43,614 nucleotides of DNA from JAQUGA01 sp038210985 (GTDB lineage Bacteria; Bacteroidota; Bacteroidia; Bacteroidales; WCHB1-69), in contig JBBQWB010000015.1 in assembly GCA_038210985.1 (NCBI GenBank), positions 1 through 43,614 on the forward strand, in the 5' to 3' direction. Shown piece by piece: positions 8,166 through 18,100 of this stretch (its first letter is position 1; each line of letters opens with the position of its first letter). The position numbers were made by a program, and so were the translations under genes. The notes beneath the pieces are model-generated. The model had not been told where the DNA came from. It was given only the letters and a program-made list of their open reading frames with translations, and did not search any database.

Positions 8166-9674
8166 TTAATTTTTTCTGAGAACAATTCTAAAAGTAGTGC
8201 CTTTTCCAAGTTGCGACGATTTAACAAAAATATCTCCATTATGGTATTTTTTCATAATTCGAAATGCCAATGTTAAACCTAATCCCCAACCCCGTTTTTT
8301 GGAAGTAAAACCGGGTTTAAAAATTTGTTTAAACTCTTTTTTCTGAAGGCCCTTACCATTATCACTTATGTCGATAAACACTTTTTTAGAATCCGAAATT
8401 ATTTCAATTTGAATATTGCCTTCGCCCATCATTGCATCCACTGCATTTTTACAAACATTTTCGATAACCCATTCAAAAAGATATCTATTTAATGGTAAAA
8501 TAATATCGTTTTCATCGAAAGAATTAATATAAAAATTAACTTTTTTAGAAGTTCTGTGTTTAAAATAATCTACAAATTCCCTAATAATTTCGTTTACATT
8601 TTCGGGTTTAAGTTCGGGCAAAGAGCCAATTTTCGAGAATCGTTGAGTTACAACTTCCAAACGGTGAACATCTTTTTCGAGTTCTACAATTATATCTTCG
8701 CTCACATTTTGCAACCTCAGCATTTCAATCCAACCAAGTAACGAAGAAAGCGGAGTGCCCAATTGATGAGCTGTTTCTTTCGACATACCAACCCAAACCT
8801 GATCCTGTTCGGAGCGCCGAGCGATGCTGAAAAGCAGATAAGCAATAACTAAAAAAAATCCGATAGCACCAAATTGCACATACGGAAAATAGCGAAGTTG
8901 CGACAACAAAACCGATTCCTTATAAAACACATAACTCTTTCCAATACCTGAAATTTCAATTTCGATTGGCGTATTGTGATGCTCTATTTCGTTTATCAAC
9001 GAATCGGCTGTATGCTGAGTTATCGAAGAGTCAATTGCAGTATTTCCGGCGGTAATAATTTTTGTTTTTGAACTATCGGTAATAATAACTGGAACCGAAG
9101 CCGAATTAACTACAACTTCGTTAAAAAACGACTCTATAATATCTTCTAAAACAACACGTAAATCGCTGTAAATTTTCGACTCTTTATAAAATAAATACAT
9201 GAAATGTTTTCCGTAATAATTTATCGAAATGGGTTTATATAACGAAAATTCTTCCAGCAAATCTCCTTCAAGTACTTTAACGGTATCGATGCTAAAATCC
9301 ACATTTACCGCTCCATTAATATTCATTTTTTCGTCGGTTAATATTACTGGCACTGTTTTATTGTTTGAAATAAGTTCTAAATAAAACGTAATATCTTCCG
9401 ACGAACCAGCTTTAGCCAATTTATTGTATGCAACTGCCAGTAAGCCTGCACGTCGTCGTTCTTCTTCTCGAATACGTTCAAAAAAATCATTTGTGTAATT
9501 TACTATTGCCGCTTTGCGCTGTATGGCATCTGCCCATATTTTTATCTTATTCCGCTCCTCATTAGCAATGCGATTAACTAATAAATTGGAGTAAATTATA
9601 GATATTAAAAAAATGGACATTACCAAAAAGAACAAAAGCCATTTCCAACGCTGTTTTGTATAGTAAATATTCAC
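8166..9674 (-). CDS. Membrane sensor histidine kinase without an adjacent response regulator
   Basis: 502 residues. TM1 about 12-33, an extracytoplasmic sensor region about 34-265 containing two similar halves (VPVILTDEKMNINGAVN and VPVIITDSSKTKIITAGN), TM2 about 268-288, then the kinase core. The phospho-acceptor is H303 in ETAHQLGTPLSSLLGW. The ATPase domain shows the N-box (ENVCKNAVDAM), G1 (DISDNGKGL), F-box (IFKPGFTSK) and G2 (GWGLGLTLAF). There is no HAMP domain. No response regulator is in the window, so it is an orphan kinase. The following gene is a lipase-like hydrolase four bases away, which suggests but does not prove a membrane-lipid or envelope signal. Confidence 0.92.
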   Translation of the reverse strand: MNIYYTKQRWKWLLFFLVMSIFLISIIYSNLLVNRIANEERNKIKIWADAIQRKAAIVNYTNDFFERIREEERRRAGLLAVAYNKLAKAGSSEDITFYLELISNNKTVPVILTDEKMNINGAVNVDFSIDTVKVLEGDLLEEFSLYKPISINYYGKHFMYLFYKESKIYSDLRVVLEDIIESFFNEVVVNSASVPVIITDSSKTKIITAGNTAIDSSITQHTADSLINEIEHHNTPIEIEISGIGKSYVFYKESVLLSQLRYFPYVQFGAIGFFLVIAYLLFSIARRSEQDQVWVGMSKETAHQLGTPLSSLLGWIEMLRLQNVSEDIIVELEKDVHRLEVVTQRFSKIGSLPELKPENVNEIIREFVDYFKHRTSKKVNFYINSFDENDIILPLNRYLFEWVIENVCKNAVDAMMGEGNIQIEIISDSKKVFIDISDNGKGLQKKEFKQIFKPGFTSKKRGWGLGLTLAFRIMKKYHNGDIFVKSSQLGKGTTFRIVLRKN

Positions 9675-9753
9675 GATTTTTTTTGTTTTAAAACACTAAA
9701 TTACAACAAAAGCTGGTATTGGAAAATATTTTATACTTTTATCCACGATTTTA

Positions 9754-10284
9754 ATGAAAAAAATGAAAAAAACATTTCCATATTGTCTATTTATAGCAAT
9801 GCTATTTATACTTTTTTCGTGTAAACGTGAAGAAACTATTGTCCGTGAAAAATTGCAAAAATCAATCGAGGGTTATGTTCAAAAAAACATGCTTCAAAAC
9901 AGAACTATTGACAGTGTTTCTATCCAAAACATCGACTCTTTAACCGTATTTACCTATATAATGTTTTACCAACAATTTCTCGAAAATACCCTCGAAATGT
10001 TAAATATGGAGATGAATTTTGCTCTACAAAATGGAGAAAACGAAAAAGCTTCGGACAAAATGGATCAAATTGGCATGGTTTGGACAAAATCGGATGAATA
10101 TTCGGCTTATATCGATCGACATAAGGGAGATGATAAAACACCTTTTAAGATGTACTTTGTGGTTACAAAAGTGTATTATAAATTAAAGGATAAAACGCAA
10201 GACATTCAAGATATTGGATTTCCAATTGACCAAAACTTTAATGTGGTTGAAATGAGTTTCGACAATGGTCCAACGATTCCTTAA
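9754..10284 (+). CDS. Hypothetical lipoprotein
   Basis: 176 residues with a lipoprotein signal (FIAMLFILFSC, lipidated cysteine about residue 23). The rest is charged and apparently mostly helical to about residue 130 (VREKLQKSIEGYVQKNM and MLNMEMNFALQNGENEKASD), with a short strand-rich C-terminus (MYFVVTKVYYKL). I do not recognise a family. A near-consensus TACTTTTA lies about 15-20 bases upstream of the start. It is divergent from the histidine kinase and convergent with the LRR pseudogene. Confidence 0.75.
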   Translation: MKKMKKTFPYCLFIAMLFILFSCKREETIVREKLQKSIEGYVQKNMLQNRTIDSVSIQNIDSLTVFTYIMFYQQFLENTLEMLNMEMNFALQNGENEKASDKMDQIGMVWTKSDEYSAYIDRHKGDDKTPFKMYFVVTKVYYKLKDKTQDIQDIGFPIDQNFNVVEMSFDNGPTIP

Positions 10285-10288
10285 ATTA

Positions 10289-10317
10289 AACTTAAGATTA
10301 AATTTTCATCTTGGGTT
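10289..10317 (+). terminator. Possible terminator hairpin between convergent genes
   Basis: AACTTAAGAT (10289-10298) can pair with ATCTTGGGTT (10308-10317) as a 10-bp plus-strand RNA stem with two G:U pairs and a 9-base AT loop. It lies directly after the stop of the plus-strand lipoprotein gene. The following U-content is modest (ATTGTTTC), so termination is a guess. Confidence 0.35.
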
Positions 10318-11494
10318 ATTGTTTCACAATTTTGTAATCATATACTTTGTTTGCAGCTTCAATCTTTAAAATAAAGATACCTGCCGGCAAATTACTCATA
10401 TCAATTTGGGCTTTGCCGTCTTTCAGGTTTTGGTTTATGATGCATGAACCAATAACATTAATCAATTTGCATTTTACAAAAGTACTATTTTGGCTTGTAA
10501 ATTCAATGTTTAAAATATTGGTGGTGGGGTTTAAGTACGCACGACAAAAGGGAATAAGAAGTTTATTAATACCGATATTTGAAACCGGATTTACATGCAA
10601 AGTAATGGGTTGCCGGTGAAATGTGAGCACAGGGACAACAGCGTTTGTAATATTACATGAGTATACACCACTATCGGAAGCAGTAACGTTATCAAATGTA
10701 ATTATGCTGTCAACAGCCCAAGGAATATCAATGCCGTTTTTTGTCCATTGGTATATATTGTGCTCACCACCAATGCTGCATAACATCGAAAACGAGCTGC
10801 CCGACAACACGGTGGTGTCTATGGCGTTATTAATGCTATCGTGCTGAGGAGCAAAGTTTTGATAACAAACAGAGCAAATAAAACCAACCAATGGCATATT
10901 TGGCTCAATATCTTCAAAGGTTAATTTATTATTGTAAACAGTTAAGCCCATTTGATATTTAGAGGAAAAATCCGGCAGATCTTCAATTTGATTGTTGTGC
11001 ATATATAATTCACCGAAAAATGGTTTCTGTACCAAACATTCAGGTATTTTACCGGTAAAATTATTATTATAGATATCAAAAGATATCAAATTATTAAGCA
11101 TGCAAACAGAATCGGGAATGTTACCTGTAAATTGATTGCTATATATGTATATATATCTCAACGTGTGCATTCTTCCGATGGTGTAAGGTAAGATGCCGGA
11201 TATTTTGTTGTTATATAATTCCAATGAATTTAATCGAGTTAAACTACCAATTGATGATGGTAATGAGCCAGATAAATTATTATTTGACAGATTAATACGA
11301 GCCACTTGGTTAACATCTACATAAACGCCATACCAAGACGAAACAGGACCAGTAAGCCAATTGGTGTTATTGTTCCAGGATGGACCATTGGTTGACCATT
11401 AAAGGTCAACCAATGCCAATGAGTCTTGGGCAATTACCTGCCCGTTCGTTGTTAAAGCATTGAATAAGATTAAAAATAAAATTATTTTTTTCAT
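10316..11494 (-). pseudogene. LRR/Ig-like T9SS-sorted surface protein interrupted by an in-frame stop
   Basis: The natural start is the ATG at 11494, giving a signal peptide (MKKIILFLILFNALTTNGQ) and DSLALVDL. Codon 32 is then TAA (11401-11399), and the same frame continues as STNGPSWNNNTNW, the usual N-cap of bacterial plant-type LRR proteins. After that come LRRs (LSGSLPSSIGSLTRLNSLEL and repeats to about 10930), an Ig-like domain (YQWTKNGIDIP, DSGVYSCNI, about 10580-10830) and a C-terminal type A sorting domain (LNPTTNILNIE to the end). Nothing else is broken. A downstream GTG at 11305 could start a 329-residue product, but it would lack the Sec signal needed for type IX export. Either a young pseudogene, a sequencing error, or stop read-through. 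Confidence 0.75.
11386..11415. repeat. Perfect 12-bp inverted repeat with the stop codon in its 6-base loop
   Basis: CATTGGTTGACC (11386-11397) and GGTCAACCAATG (11404-11415) are exact reverse complements around the loop ATTAAA. The premature TAA of the LRR gene is read from the loop on the minus strand. Confidence 0.85.
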
Positions 11495-11567
11495 ATTGAA
11501 TTATATGATAAAAATTCACTTACCATAACTTCCAAACAAGAACATAGGGCTAAACCTTAAGGATTAT

Positions 11568-12422
11568 TTAGGTTTCCCCAAAAGTTTTGTGAATGCTTTG
11601 CAAGTTTGAAGCGACATCATTTGTTTCAAATTCCTTAATAAATTCGACCATTAAATGACTATGGATAAGGATTTTACTGGAAATTGACAACCTGTGCTGC
11701 TCTTTATACAAGCCTAAAGCAGTGGGATTGTTTTTTTGTTTTCGGCAGTTTTTTTTATACACAAGCAAGGAATTCAGCCAAATTAAAGGAAAAAAAAGAA
11801 AATATAAAAACAGAGAGGTGGATTTTCGGCGAGTTGAATGAATTTCTTTAATTTGAAAACCATTTAAAGAAGCCATTAAACGCAATTTTTGAATTCCAAG
11901 CAAAAAAACATGACCATAATAAACTTCATTTTCGTCCTTTTTTTGCGACATCCAAATACTGTCCACTTCATTAGGTGGCATGGTGGAGTTAAACTTTTCA
12001 CTTTCATTTAAAAAATAGCTTAAACGCGATTGAAGATTTGAATAATTTGGAGTTGTAATTAACAGCGTTCCGCCAACTTTTAAAATACGATTAAACTCTT
12101 TTAGGGCTTCCAATTGATCCGAAAAATGTTCAATCCCTTCTTGACAAATTAAAAAATCTACGGAATTAGAATCTGCGGATATTTCCTTTTTTATGTCTGC
12201 TTTTCTACAATCAAGGGCTGGTTGCAGAAAATATTCGGGAAACAAATCAAATGGAAAAACTACAGCTCCAGCATCGCTTAACAACTTTGATGTAACTCCA
12301 TTTCCAGCTGGAAAATCAACCACTATTTTACCTCTAATTCTATCCGAGTTTTCTTCAATCCATTTACGGACATAAAACTTAATGCTTTTCGGATTGACAA
12401 TATGGCTACTTGGTTTTTGCAT
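11568..12422 (-). CDS. Class I SAM-dependent methyltransferase
   Basis: 284 residues. Motif I is VVDFPAGNGVTSKLL (about residues 34-48), followed by the acidic FDLFPEYF, motif II/post-II DFLICQEGIEHFSD, and KVGGTLLITTPNYSNLQSR, a Methyltransf_11/25-type Rossmann core. A hydrophobic stretch (LFLYFLFFPLIWLNSLLVY, about residues 205-225) suggests membrane association. The substrate is unknown; similar domains act on lipids, quinones or glycans. It is the last gene of the minus-strand operon, 14 bases after the nitroreductase stop. Confidence 0.85.
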   Translation of the reverse strand: MQKPSSHIVNPKSIKFYVRKWIEENSDRIRGKIVVDFPAGNGVTSKLLSDAGAVVFPFDLFPEYFLQPALDCRKADIKKEISADSNSVDFLICQEGIEHFSDQLEALKEFNRILKVGGTLLITTPNYSNLQSRLSYFLNESEKFNSTMPPNEVDSIWMSQKKDENEVYYGHVFLLGIQKLRLMASLNGFQIKEIHSTRRKSTSLFLYFLFFPLIWLNSLLVYKKNCRKQKNNPTALGLYKEQHRLSISSKILIHSHLMVEFIKEFETNDVASNLQSIHKTFGET

Positions 12423-12436
12423 AAAATTTGGAAAAT

Positions 12437-12970
12437 TTATTTTATCGTATTATTCCAATCGTTGTGTCTAATTCGCTCCAATTTAAACCGTTCTGGAAAT
12501 TCTGGTTTTTCGATTGGGAAACCGATTCCAATAAGCGAAAATGGAGTAATATTTGACGGAAGTTCTAAAACTTTCTTTACTGGCAAATATCTGCTTTCGC
12601 GAGGATAAACGCCCATCCAAACACTACCTAAACCCAATGCATGTGCTGCAAGTAAAATATTTTGAGTAGCCGCAGCACAATCAACCACCCAATAATCTGG
12701 GGTTGTACTAAGCTCACTATCGCCAAAAACTCCAATTACCATTGGTAACTTTGCAATTAAACTTAAATTCTCCGAAACCTTGGAAAGTTTGTCCATTACT
12801 TTTCGGTCGTCGATAATCATAAATTGCCAAGATTGTTGATTTCGAGCCGACGGAGCATACATACCCGCTTTTATGCATTTTAGTACAAGCTCTTTATCGG
12901 GAATTTGACTTGAGAACTTCCGGATACTTCGTCGGGTTAATAAAAAATCGTAATTTTCCATACTAAACAT
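12437..12970 (-). CDS. Nitroreductase-family FMN oxidoreductase
   Basis: 177 residues with the family hallmarks: an N-terminal RRSIRKF phosphate/FMN-binding segment, PSARNQQSWQFMIID, and the C-terminal GLGSVWMGVYPRE loop. Members use FMN and NAD(P)H to reduce nitro compounds, quinones or flavins; the substrate here is unassigned. The ATG at 12970 overlaps the preceding stop as TAATG, supporting coupled translation. An in-frame ATG three codons later (MENYDFLL) is an alternative. Confidence 0.9.
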   Translation of the reverse strand: MFSMENYDFLLTRRSIRKFSSQIPDKELVLKCIKAGMYAPSARNQQSWQFMIIDDRKVMDKLSKVSENLSLIAKLPMVIGVFGDSELSTTPDYWVVDCAAATQNILLAAHALGLGSVWMGVYPRESRYLPVKKVLELPSNITPFSLIGIGFPIEKPEFPERFKLERIRHNDWNNTIK

Positions 12971-14349
12971 TAAAATATGTAATTAAAACCTAAATACAAT
13001 CCTCGGTATGGCTCCTCCGTTATTGAAATACCATAATCGAGAGACAAATTAATATTTTCGTTCACAATTAAATGAAAACCCATACCAGCAGCAGCATGTA
13101 TTTTGTCTTTTTTGTCGTAAAAAAGATATTTATTTTCGGGCACTTTTGTTTTATCAAAACTAATCGGTTTTGTGGTTATACCTGCATCTATAAAAGGAAC
13201 AGCTAAAATACAAAATGATTGTTTAAAAAGATTAAAATTAAACAGTTTATATCTAATTTCGGTATTAAACAATAAAAAACCATCCGAAATAACTCTATTT
13301 CTATCGATTCCACGAATCGTTTTACTACCACCAAGTCCTTCAATTTGATGTGGATTGATCCGCGAAGAGAATAAAAAACTTTCTAGGTAAAACGGGCTCG
13401 TACCCAACAAGGTTGTTTGATACATTAATCGAGAAGCTAAAACAATTTTTTCTTTATAGATATTAACATAGTTATGAATAGATGCACTCATTTTTAGAAA
13501 AAACTTTCCATTAGATTGCAAAGCAGCAGGAGCACATATAAACATTAAATCTGTTAAAATTCCTTTTGAAGGAGAGGCTTCATGGTTTCGATTATCGAAC
13601 GAAACACCTAATTTAAAAACGTTTGTTAAGCCTCCATTTTTATCCGATTCGGGAATTACTCCCCATTGGACATATTTTTGATATAAACTTGAATCCGTAT
13701 CTAAAATATTAGAATTGTTCTTTGGTTTTTTAGGCTCTGCTTTATTTACTTTAACATTAAACATGTTCCAACCAAAAAGCACTTTGGTTTCTTTACTAAT
13801 TGAATATGAAAACTCCAAATTACTTCTAAACATTGTCCGTTCAATTTTATAAAAAATTCCGGATAAAAAATCTGAACTTTCTGGGTCTTGAATTTTTGGA
13901 TTATAAAACGACTGACTTCCATTAAAACCCCAAAAGTCGTATGCAAATTCATTGCGATAGTAAACATTTGCCAATAAATTAAACTTTGTTTTTAAAATGT
14001 TTTTTTTGTAGTAATGCGAAACAACATCGTTAATTCCTTTTGTAGTTCGACTAACTTCGATGTGAATATTTGACTTAAAATCGGGATAAATTGTGGGTTT
14101 GCCAAAATCAAAAAGCAAGAAAGCTGCCCCATATTTAAAACCAATATCGGAGCCAAACCCTAAACTTGGTAAAATAATCCAATCGATACCTTCTTTTTTA
14201 TTTTTTTTAATCGGAGGTTTTGAATTAGCAGCCGAGTCTATCGGGTTTATTTCAAGAATCGTTACATTTGAATCGAGCAATATGCATTTGTTACCCATTG
14301 CAAGGCTAAACAAAGCTAAAAAGACAACAAACAAGCTCCAATTTTTCAT
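12970..14349 (-). CDS. Omp85/BamA-type outer-membrane beta-barrel protein without POTRA domains
   Basis: 459 residues, signal peptide (LFVVFLALFSLAMGNKC, possibly lipidated at the cysteine). The remainder is an amphipathic strand-rich barrel ending in the aromatic GLYLGFNYIF. The surface-antigen/D15 signature is visible as LGGSKTIRGIDRNRV, equivalent to the conserved RG loop of Omp85 proteins, followed by FLLFNTEIRYKLF. There is no room for POTRA repeats between the signal and the barrel, so it is a short barrel-only Omp85 homologue, not BamA itself. It overlaps lpxH by four bases, so it is probably part of the envelope operon. It may be a lipid- or protein-handling porin; function is inferred. 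Confidence 0.8.
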   Translation of the reverse strand: MKNWSLFVVFLALFSLAMGNKCILLDSNVTILEINPIDSAANSKPPIKKNKKEGIDWIILPSLGFGSDIGFKYGAAFLLFDFGKPTIYPDFKSNIHIEVSRTTKGINDVVSHYYKKNILKTKFNLLANVYYRNEFAYDFWGFNGSQSFYNPKIQDPESSDFLSGIFYKIERTMFRSNLEFSYSISKETKVLFGWNMFNVKVNKAEPKKPKNNSNILDTDSSLYQKYVQWGVIPESDKNGGLTNVFKLGVSFDNRNHEASPSKGILTDLMFICAPAALQSNGKFFLKMSASIHNYVNIYKEKIVLASRLMYQTTLLGTSPFYLESFLFSSRINPHQIEGLGGSKTIRGIDRNRVISDGFLLFNTEIRYKLFNFNLFKQSFCILAVPFIDAGITTKPISFDKTKVPENKYLFYDKKDKIHAAAGMGFHLIVNENINLSLDYGISITEEPYRGLYLGFNYIF

Positions 14350-15128
14350 TTATTTTGCGCTTTATAATAATATAGTTTTATTTCACTACCCACTGATTTT
14401 GCATAAGAGAATAAGCGAACCCAATCGCCTGTATTTATATACTTTGTACTTTCGTCAATATCCATTTCCAGAGCCAAATGTCGGTGTCCAAAAATAAAAT
14501 AATCGAATTTTTCGGTTTTATTTTTTTCTTTCGCGAACAAAATTAAATATTCTTTGGCTTCGCCAACAAAAACCTCATCTTTTGTAGCATTTGCAGCCCT
14601 ACTTCGGTGCGACAAAAAATGCCCGAACGAAATTGCAAAATTTGGATGTAATCGCGAAAGCATCCATTGATTAAACTTGCACGAAAAAATTCTTTTCATA
14701 ATTTTATATCCATAGTCTCGCGGACCTAATCCATCGCCATGGGCAACAAAAACTTTTTTGCCATTAATTTGAAACGTTTGAGGGCAAGAAAAAACAGTAC
14801 ACCCAATTTCTTTCGAAAAATAATCCCGAATCCACATATCGTGATTGCCAATAAAATAATAAATTTTAACTCCACTATCGGATAATTCGGATAATTTACC
14901 TAGTAATCTAGCAAAACCTTTTGGAATAACTTTTTTGTACTCAAACCAAAAATCAAAAATATCTCCTAATAAAAAAAGATGATTTGCATCGTTTTTTATT
15001 TCATCGAGCCATTTCACAAGCAGTTTTTCTCGTTCTAAACTCGCAGTGTAATTAGGAACACCCAAGTGCGAATCGGAAACAAAATAAACGTTTCCCTCAA
15101 TTTGTATTATCGTTTCTTTAGATGGCAA
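14346..15128 (-). CDS. lpxH: UDP-2,3-diacylglucosamine diphosphatase LpxH
   Basis: Hydrolyses UDP-2,3-diacylglucosamine to lipid X and UMP in lipid A synthesis, at the inner face of the cytoplasmic membrane. Calcineurin-like metallophosphoesterase motifs are complete: SDSHLG (D19, H21), LLGDIFDFWFE (D56), GNHD (N95-D97), VAHGDGLGPRD and FGHRH. At 260 residues it has the length of Bacteroidota LpxH. Its start overlaps the stop of the M1 peptidase gene by 11 bases, and its stop overlaps the next gene by four. That locks it into the operon. Confidence 0.92.
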   Translation of the reverse strand: MPSKETIIQIEGNVYFVSDSHLGVPNYTASLEREKLLVKWLDEIKNDANHLFLLGDIFDFWFEYKKVIPKGFARLLGKLSELSDSGVKIYYFIGNHDMWIRDYFSKEIGCTVFSCPQTFQINGKKVFVAHGDGLGPRDYGYKIMKRIFSCKFNQWMLSRLHPNFAISFGHFLSHRSRAANATKDEVFVGEAKEYLILFAKEKNKTEKFDYFIFGHRHLALEMDIDESTKYINTGDWVRLFSYAKSVGSEIKLYYYKAQNK

Positions 15129-18100
15129 TGTTATGGATTGTTTTTTTGTAATTAAATGGATTTAGTGAGTTCAAATTTAAAACAAATCTTATTCTGTCGC
15201 TCCACTTTTGACCATTAAGTTCGCTCACGCGTTTTAAATCCTTAGAAATCAATAACGGAACAAATATCTCAAAAGTATTTTTTATAAGCTGAAATTCCAA
15301 ACCTGCTTCATAAATAAAGATTTCTTTATTGTCTAAAACTTGTTTGGCATTGGCAAAGGTAGCAATATCGGCAAATATTTTTACTATCGGAACTCTTGGA
15401 ATAGAAATAAAAGTATTAAACGAAATTATCCAATCGGAAACACCCAAAGGCGTTGCCATTTTAAAACCACCTTCGGTCATTGTCATTTGGTGCGATAAAA
15501 CGCCTGTCATTTCGGAACGACCTAGCATTGGATAATCAAAAAGATAATCGTTGCCACCAATATACGATGGCGATATGCCTTGGGCTTGAAAATTAGGATT
15601 AGGAATAAATTGCAAATTGTTTTGATGACATTTTCCAGCAAATACTCTATATTCAAAACTCGATTTTTTGCGGTAAAAATGTTCGCCCGAAAATTCCATG
15701 GAAGCTTTTAAAAAATCCTTGTTAAATTGAACATCAAACACCGAATGCCAAGGATTTATTTTATGATATTTTTGAATTGAATAGCTTATGTTTGAAACAA
15801 AATAATCTATTTCCTTTTTAACGGAATATTCTCCTGTGAAATTTCCATTCGAGTTAATTACTGGATCAACAAAATAGACACCACGCTTAATAAATACATT
15901 TCGCAATCGGAGTTGATGAAATCTGTTTTCGGCAATTTTTGTACTAAAGTCAACTACTATTTCGGGGGCAATTTTTGTCCAAAAATTATTCTTTTGGGCA
16001 TAATCATAGTTAAAATGCTGTGCTATTACTCCTAATCTAATGGTTGAAATAAATGTGTTTCGTGGACGAATTAAATAACCCACATTTGCAGAACCCACTA
16101 ATTCATTCATACTAAACGAATACATGGGATTTAATACATAATCGAGGTTTCGCAAAACAACTGGATCGGAGTATAAAGCTATGCCAGGCATCCATTTATT
16201 GTAAATATTCCAACCTAAAACTGGAGTGTAAAATATTGGCGAATACTCGGGATTTGAAAATCGATAGAAAAAATGAAGTTTTGGGAGTTGAGATTTTTTA
16301 AAAATTCCCTTAATTCGGCTACTATTATCGGTTTGATAAAGCTCCGTTGTGCCGTAACCATGATTTAAAATGATTTTATATGCCGAATCGGATAAATTAA
16401 CCGAAAATGTTTTTTTACCTTTAAATCCGTCATACCATATTTTGGAAACAACTTGCTGGTTTTCATTTAAAACATCCAACGAAAAAGGGGCATCAACACC
16501 CGTTTTGTTTTTCACCAAAACATTATATTTATTAGCTTCCCCTTTTGTTTTCCGAAGCGAACGAATTTTATAATCAATTAATTTGTTGTTTTTAACTAAA
16601 TCGTCAAAAAACCACGATAAGTTTTTGTTTGTTTCCGACTCAAAAACTGTTTTTACATCTTCGGGATAGGGATGTTTAAATTTCCAATCGTGGTAAAAAT
16701 CGTTCATTAATTCCTTAAAAGCATACGCACCAATCGATTCTTTAAGTTGTGTTAGCATCAAAACTGGTTTGTAATAGCTTAGAATTACATAATTAAACGG
16801 CGACATTTTTTCGGAAGAAAGCGTCATTCGTTGATTGATATTTCGCGATTGAAGATACTGAATTGCAATAAATTGAATATAATGTTGCGGTAATCCATGA
16901 ATGCCAAAAATGTTTGGAACTTTCGATTCGCTAAGGTTTGTAAAGGAAGTTAGAAAACTCAAATCTGGGTATCTCCATTTCATGTATTCGTTTTCAAAAA
17001 AACTTGTAAAACCCTCATCGAGCCACGAATGTTCGCGTTCGTTAAAGGCTAAAATTCCGTAGCACCAATTGTGGGCAACTTCGTGAATTATTGTACGTTC
17101 CAATGTTTTATCATCGCCACTTGGTCCAATAAGTGTAATCATTGGGTATTCCATTCCACCACCAATTCCGGGTAAACCTTCAACCGCCGTACAATTTTGA
17201 TACGGATATAATCCAATTTGATCGGAATAAAACCACACGGAATTATTTACATAATCGAAGGCTTTCGACCACTGTTTTTTGGTTTGGTGATGATAAAAAG
17301 TATAGGTATTTACAATGGTTTCGCTTGCCGGCAATTTTACAAAACTTTTGTCAATTAAAAAGTGTTTATCGGCAAACCAAGCAAAGTCGTGGATGCTGTC
17401 CTGATAATAACGAATGGTTTTAAGATTGTTTGATAAAATTGGAGTGGTCTCGTTTACCAAACCAAGTTTAGTATCTTGTATTCTTTTTTCGATCCGTTCA
17501 ACTTCTTCTTGGGTTTGAAGCACACCTGTGGAAGCCACAAAATACGATTCGGGAAGCGTAATTGTAACATCAAAACTCCCAAATTCCGAATAAAATTCGC
17601 CCAAATCAAGATAAGGCATTGCATGCCAACCTCTATTGTCATACACTGCTGGTTTTGGATACCATTGCGAAATGTAATACGATTGTCCAACTCGTCCCAT
17701 TCGCGAAAAGGCATCTGGAATTTTAACAACAAATGGGGTTTGAATTAAAATACTGTCGCCTGCTAGCAATGGTTTATTTAAAACTAATTTGCCAATATCC
17801 GGATTTTGATTGTCGTAAATTAAAGTGGAAGAAACGGAGTCAACGGTAAAATCCAGATTTGTAATAAATCCCTTTTGGTCTTGAGATGAAAAATAAAAAT
17901 CAGAGCTCACAAAAGTCGAATTTTGCTGACAAAAAGCTGTTTTTTCATTGGAATAAGCATTTGGCCATAAGTGCATATAAATAAAATGGAGCGTATCGGG
18001 CGAATTGTTGAAATATTTTATTTTAATGTTTCCGCGAAGCAACTGCAAGGTATCGTTTAAGGCAACATCGATGGTGTAATTAACCCTTTGTTGAAAGTAC

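Noticed and set aside
8162..8239. Longer start for the alpha/beta hydrolase at 8239
   Set aside because: The extra 26 codons lie inside the end of the histidine kinase gene and look unlike any hydrolase N-terminus; the ATG at 8161 follows the kinase stop by four bases.
10347..10847. Plus-strand open frames opposite the LRR/Ig gene
   Set aside because: The minus strand encodes a coherent Ig-like and sorting domain; the opposite frames show no domain or signal.
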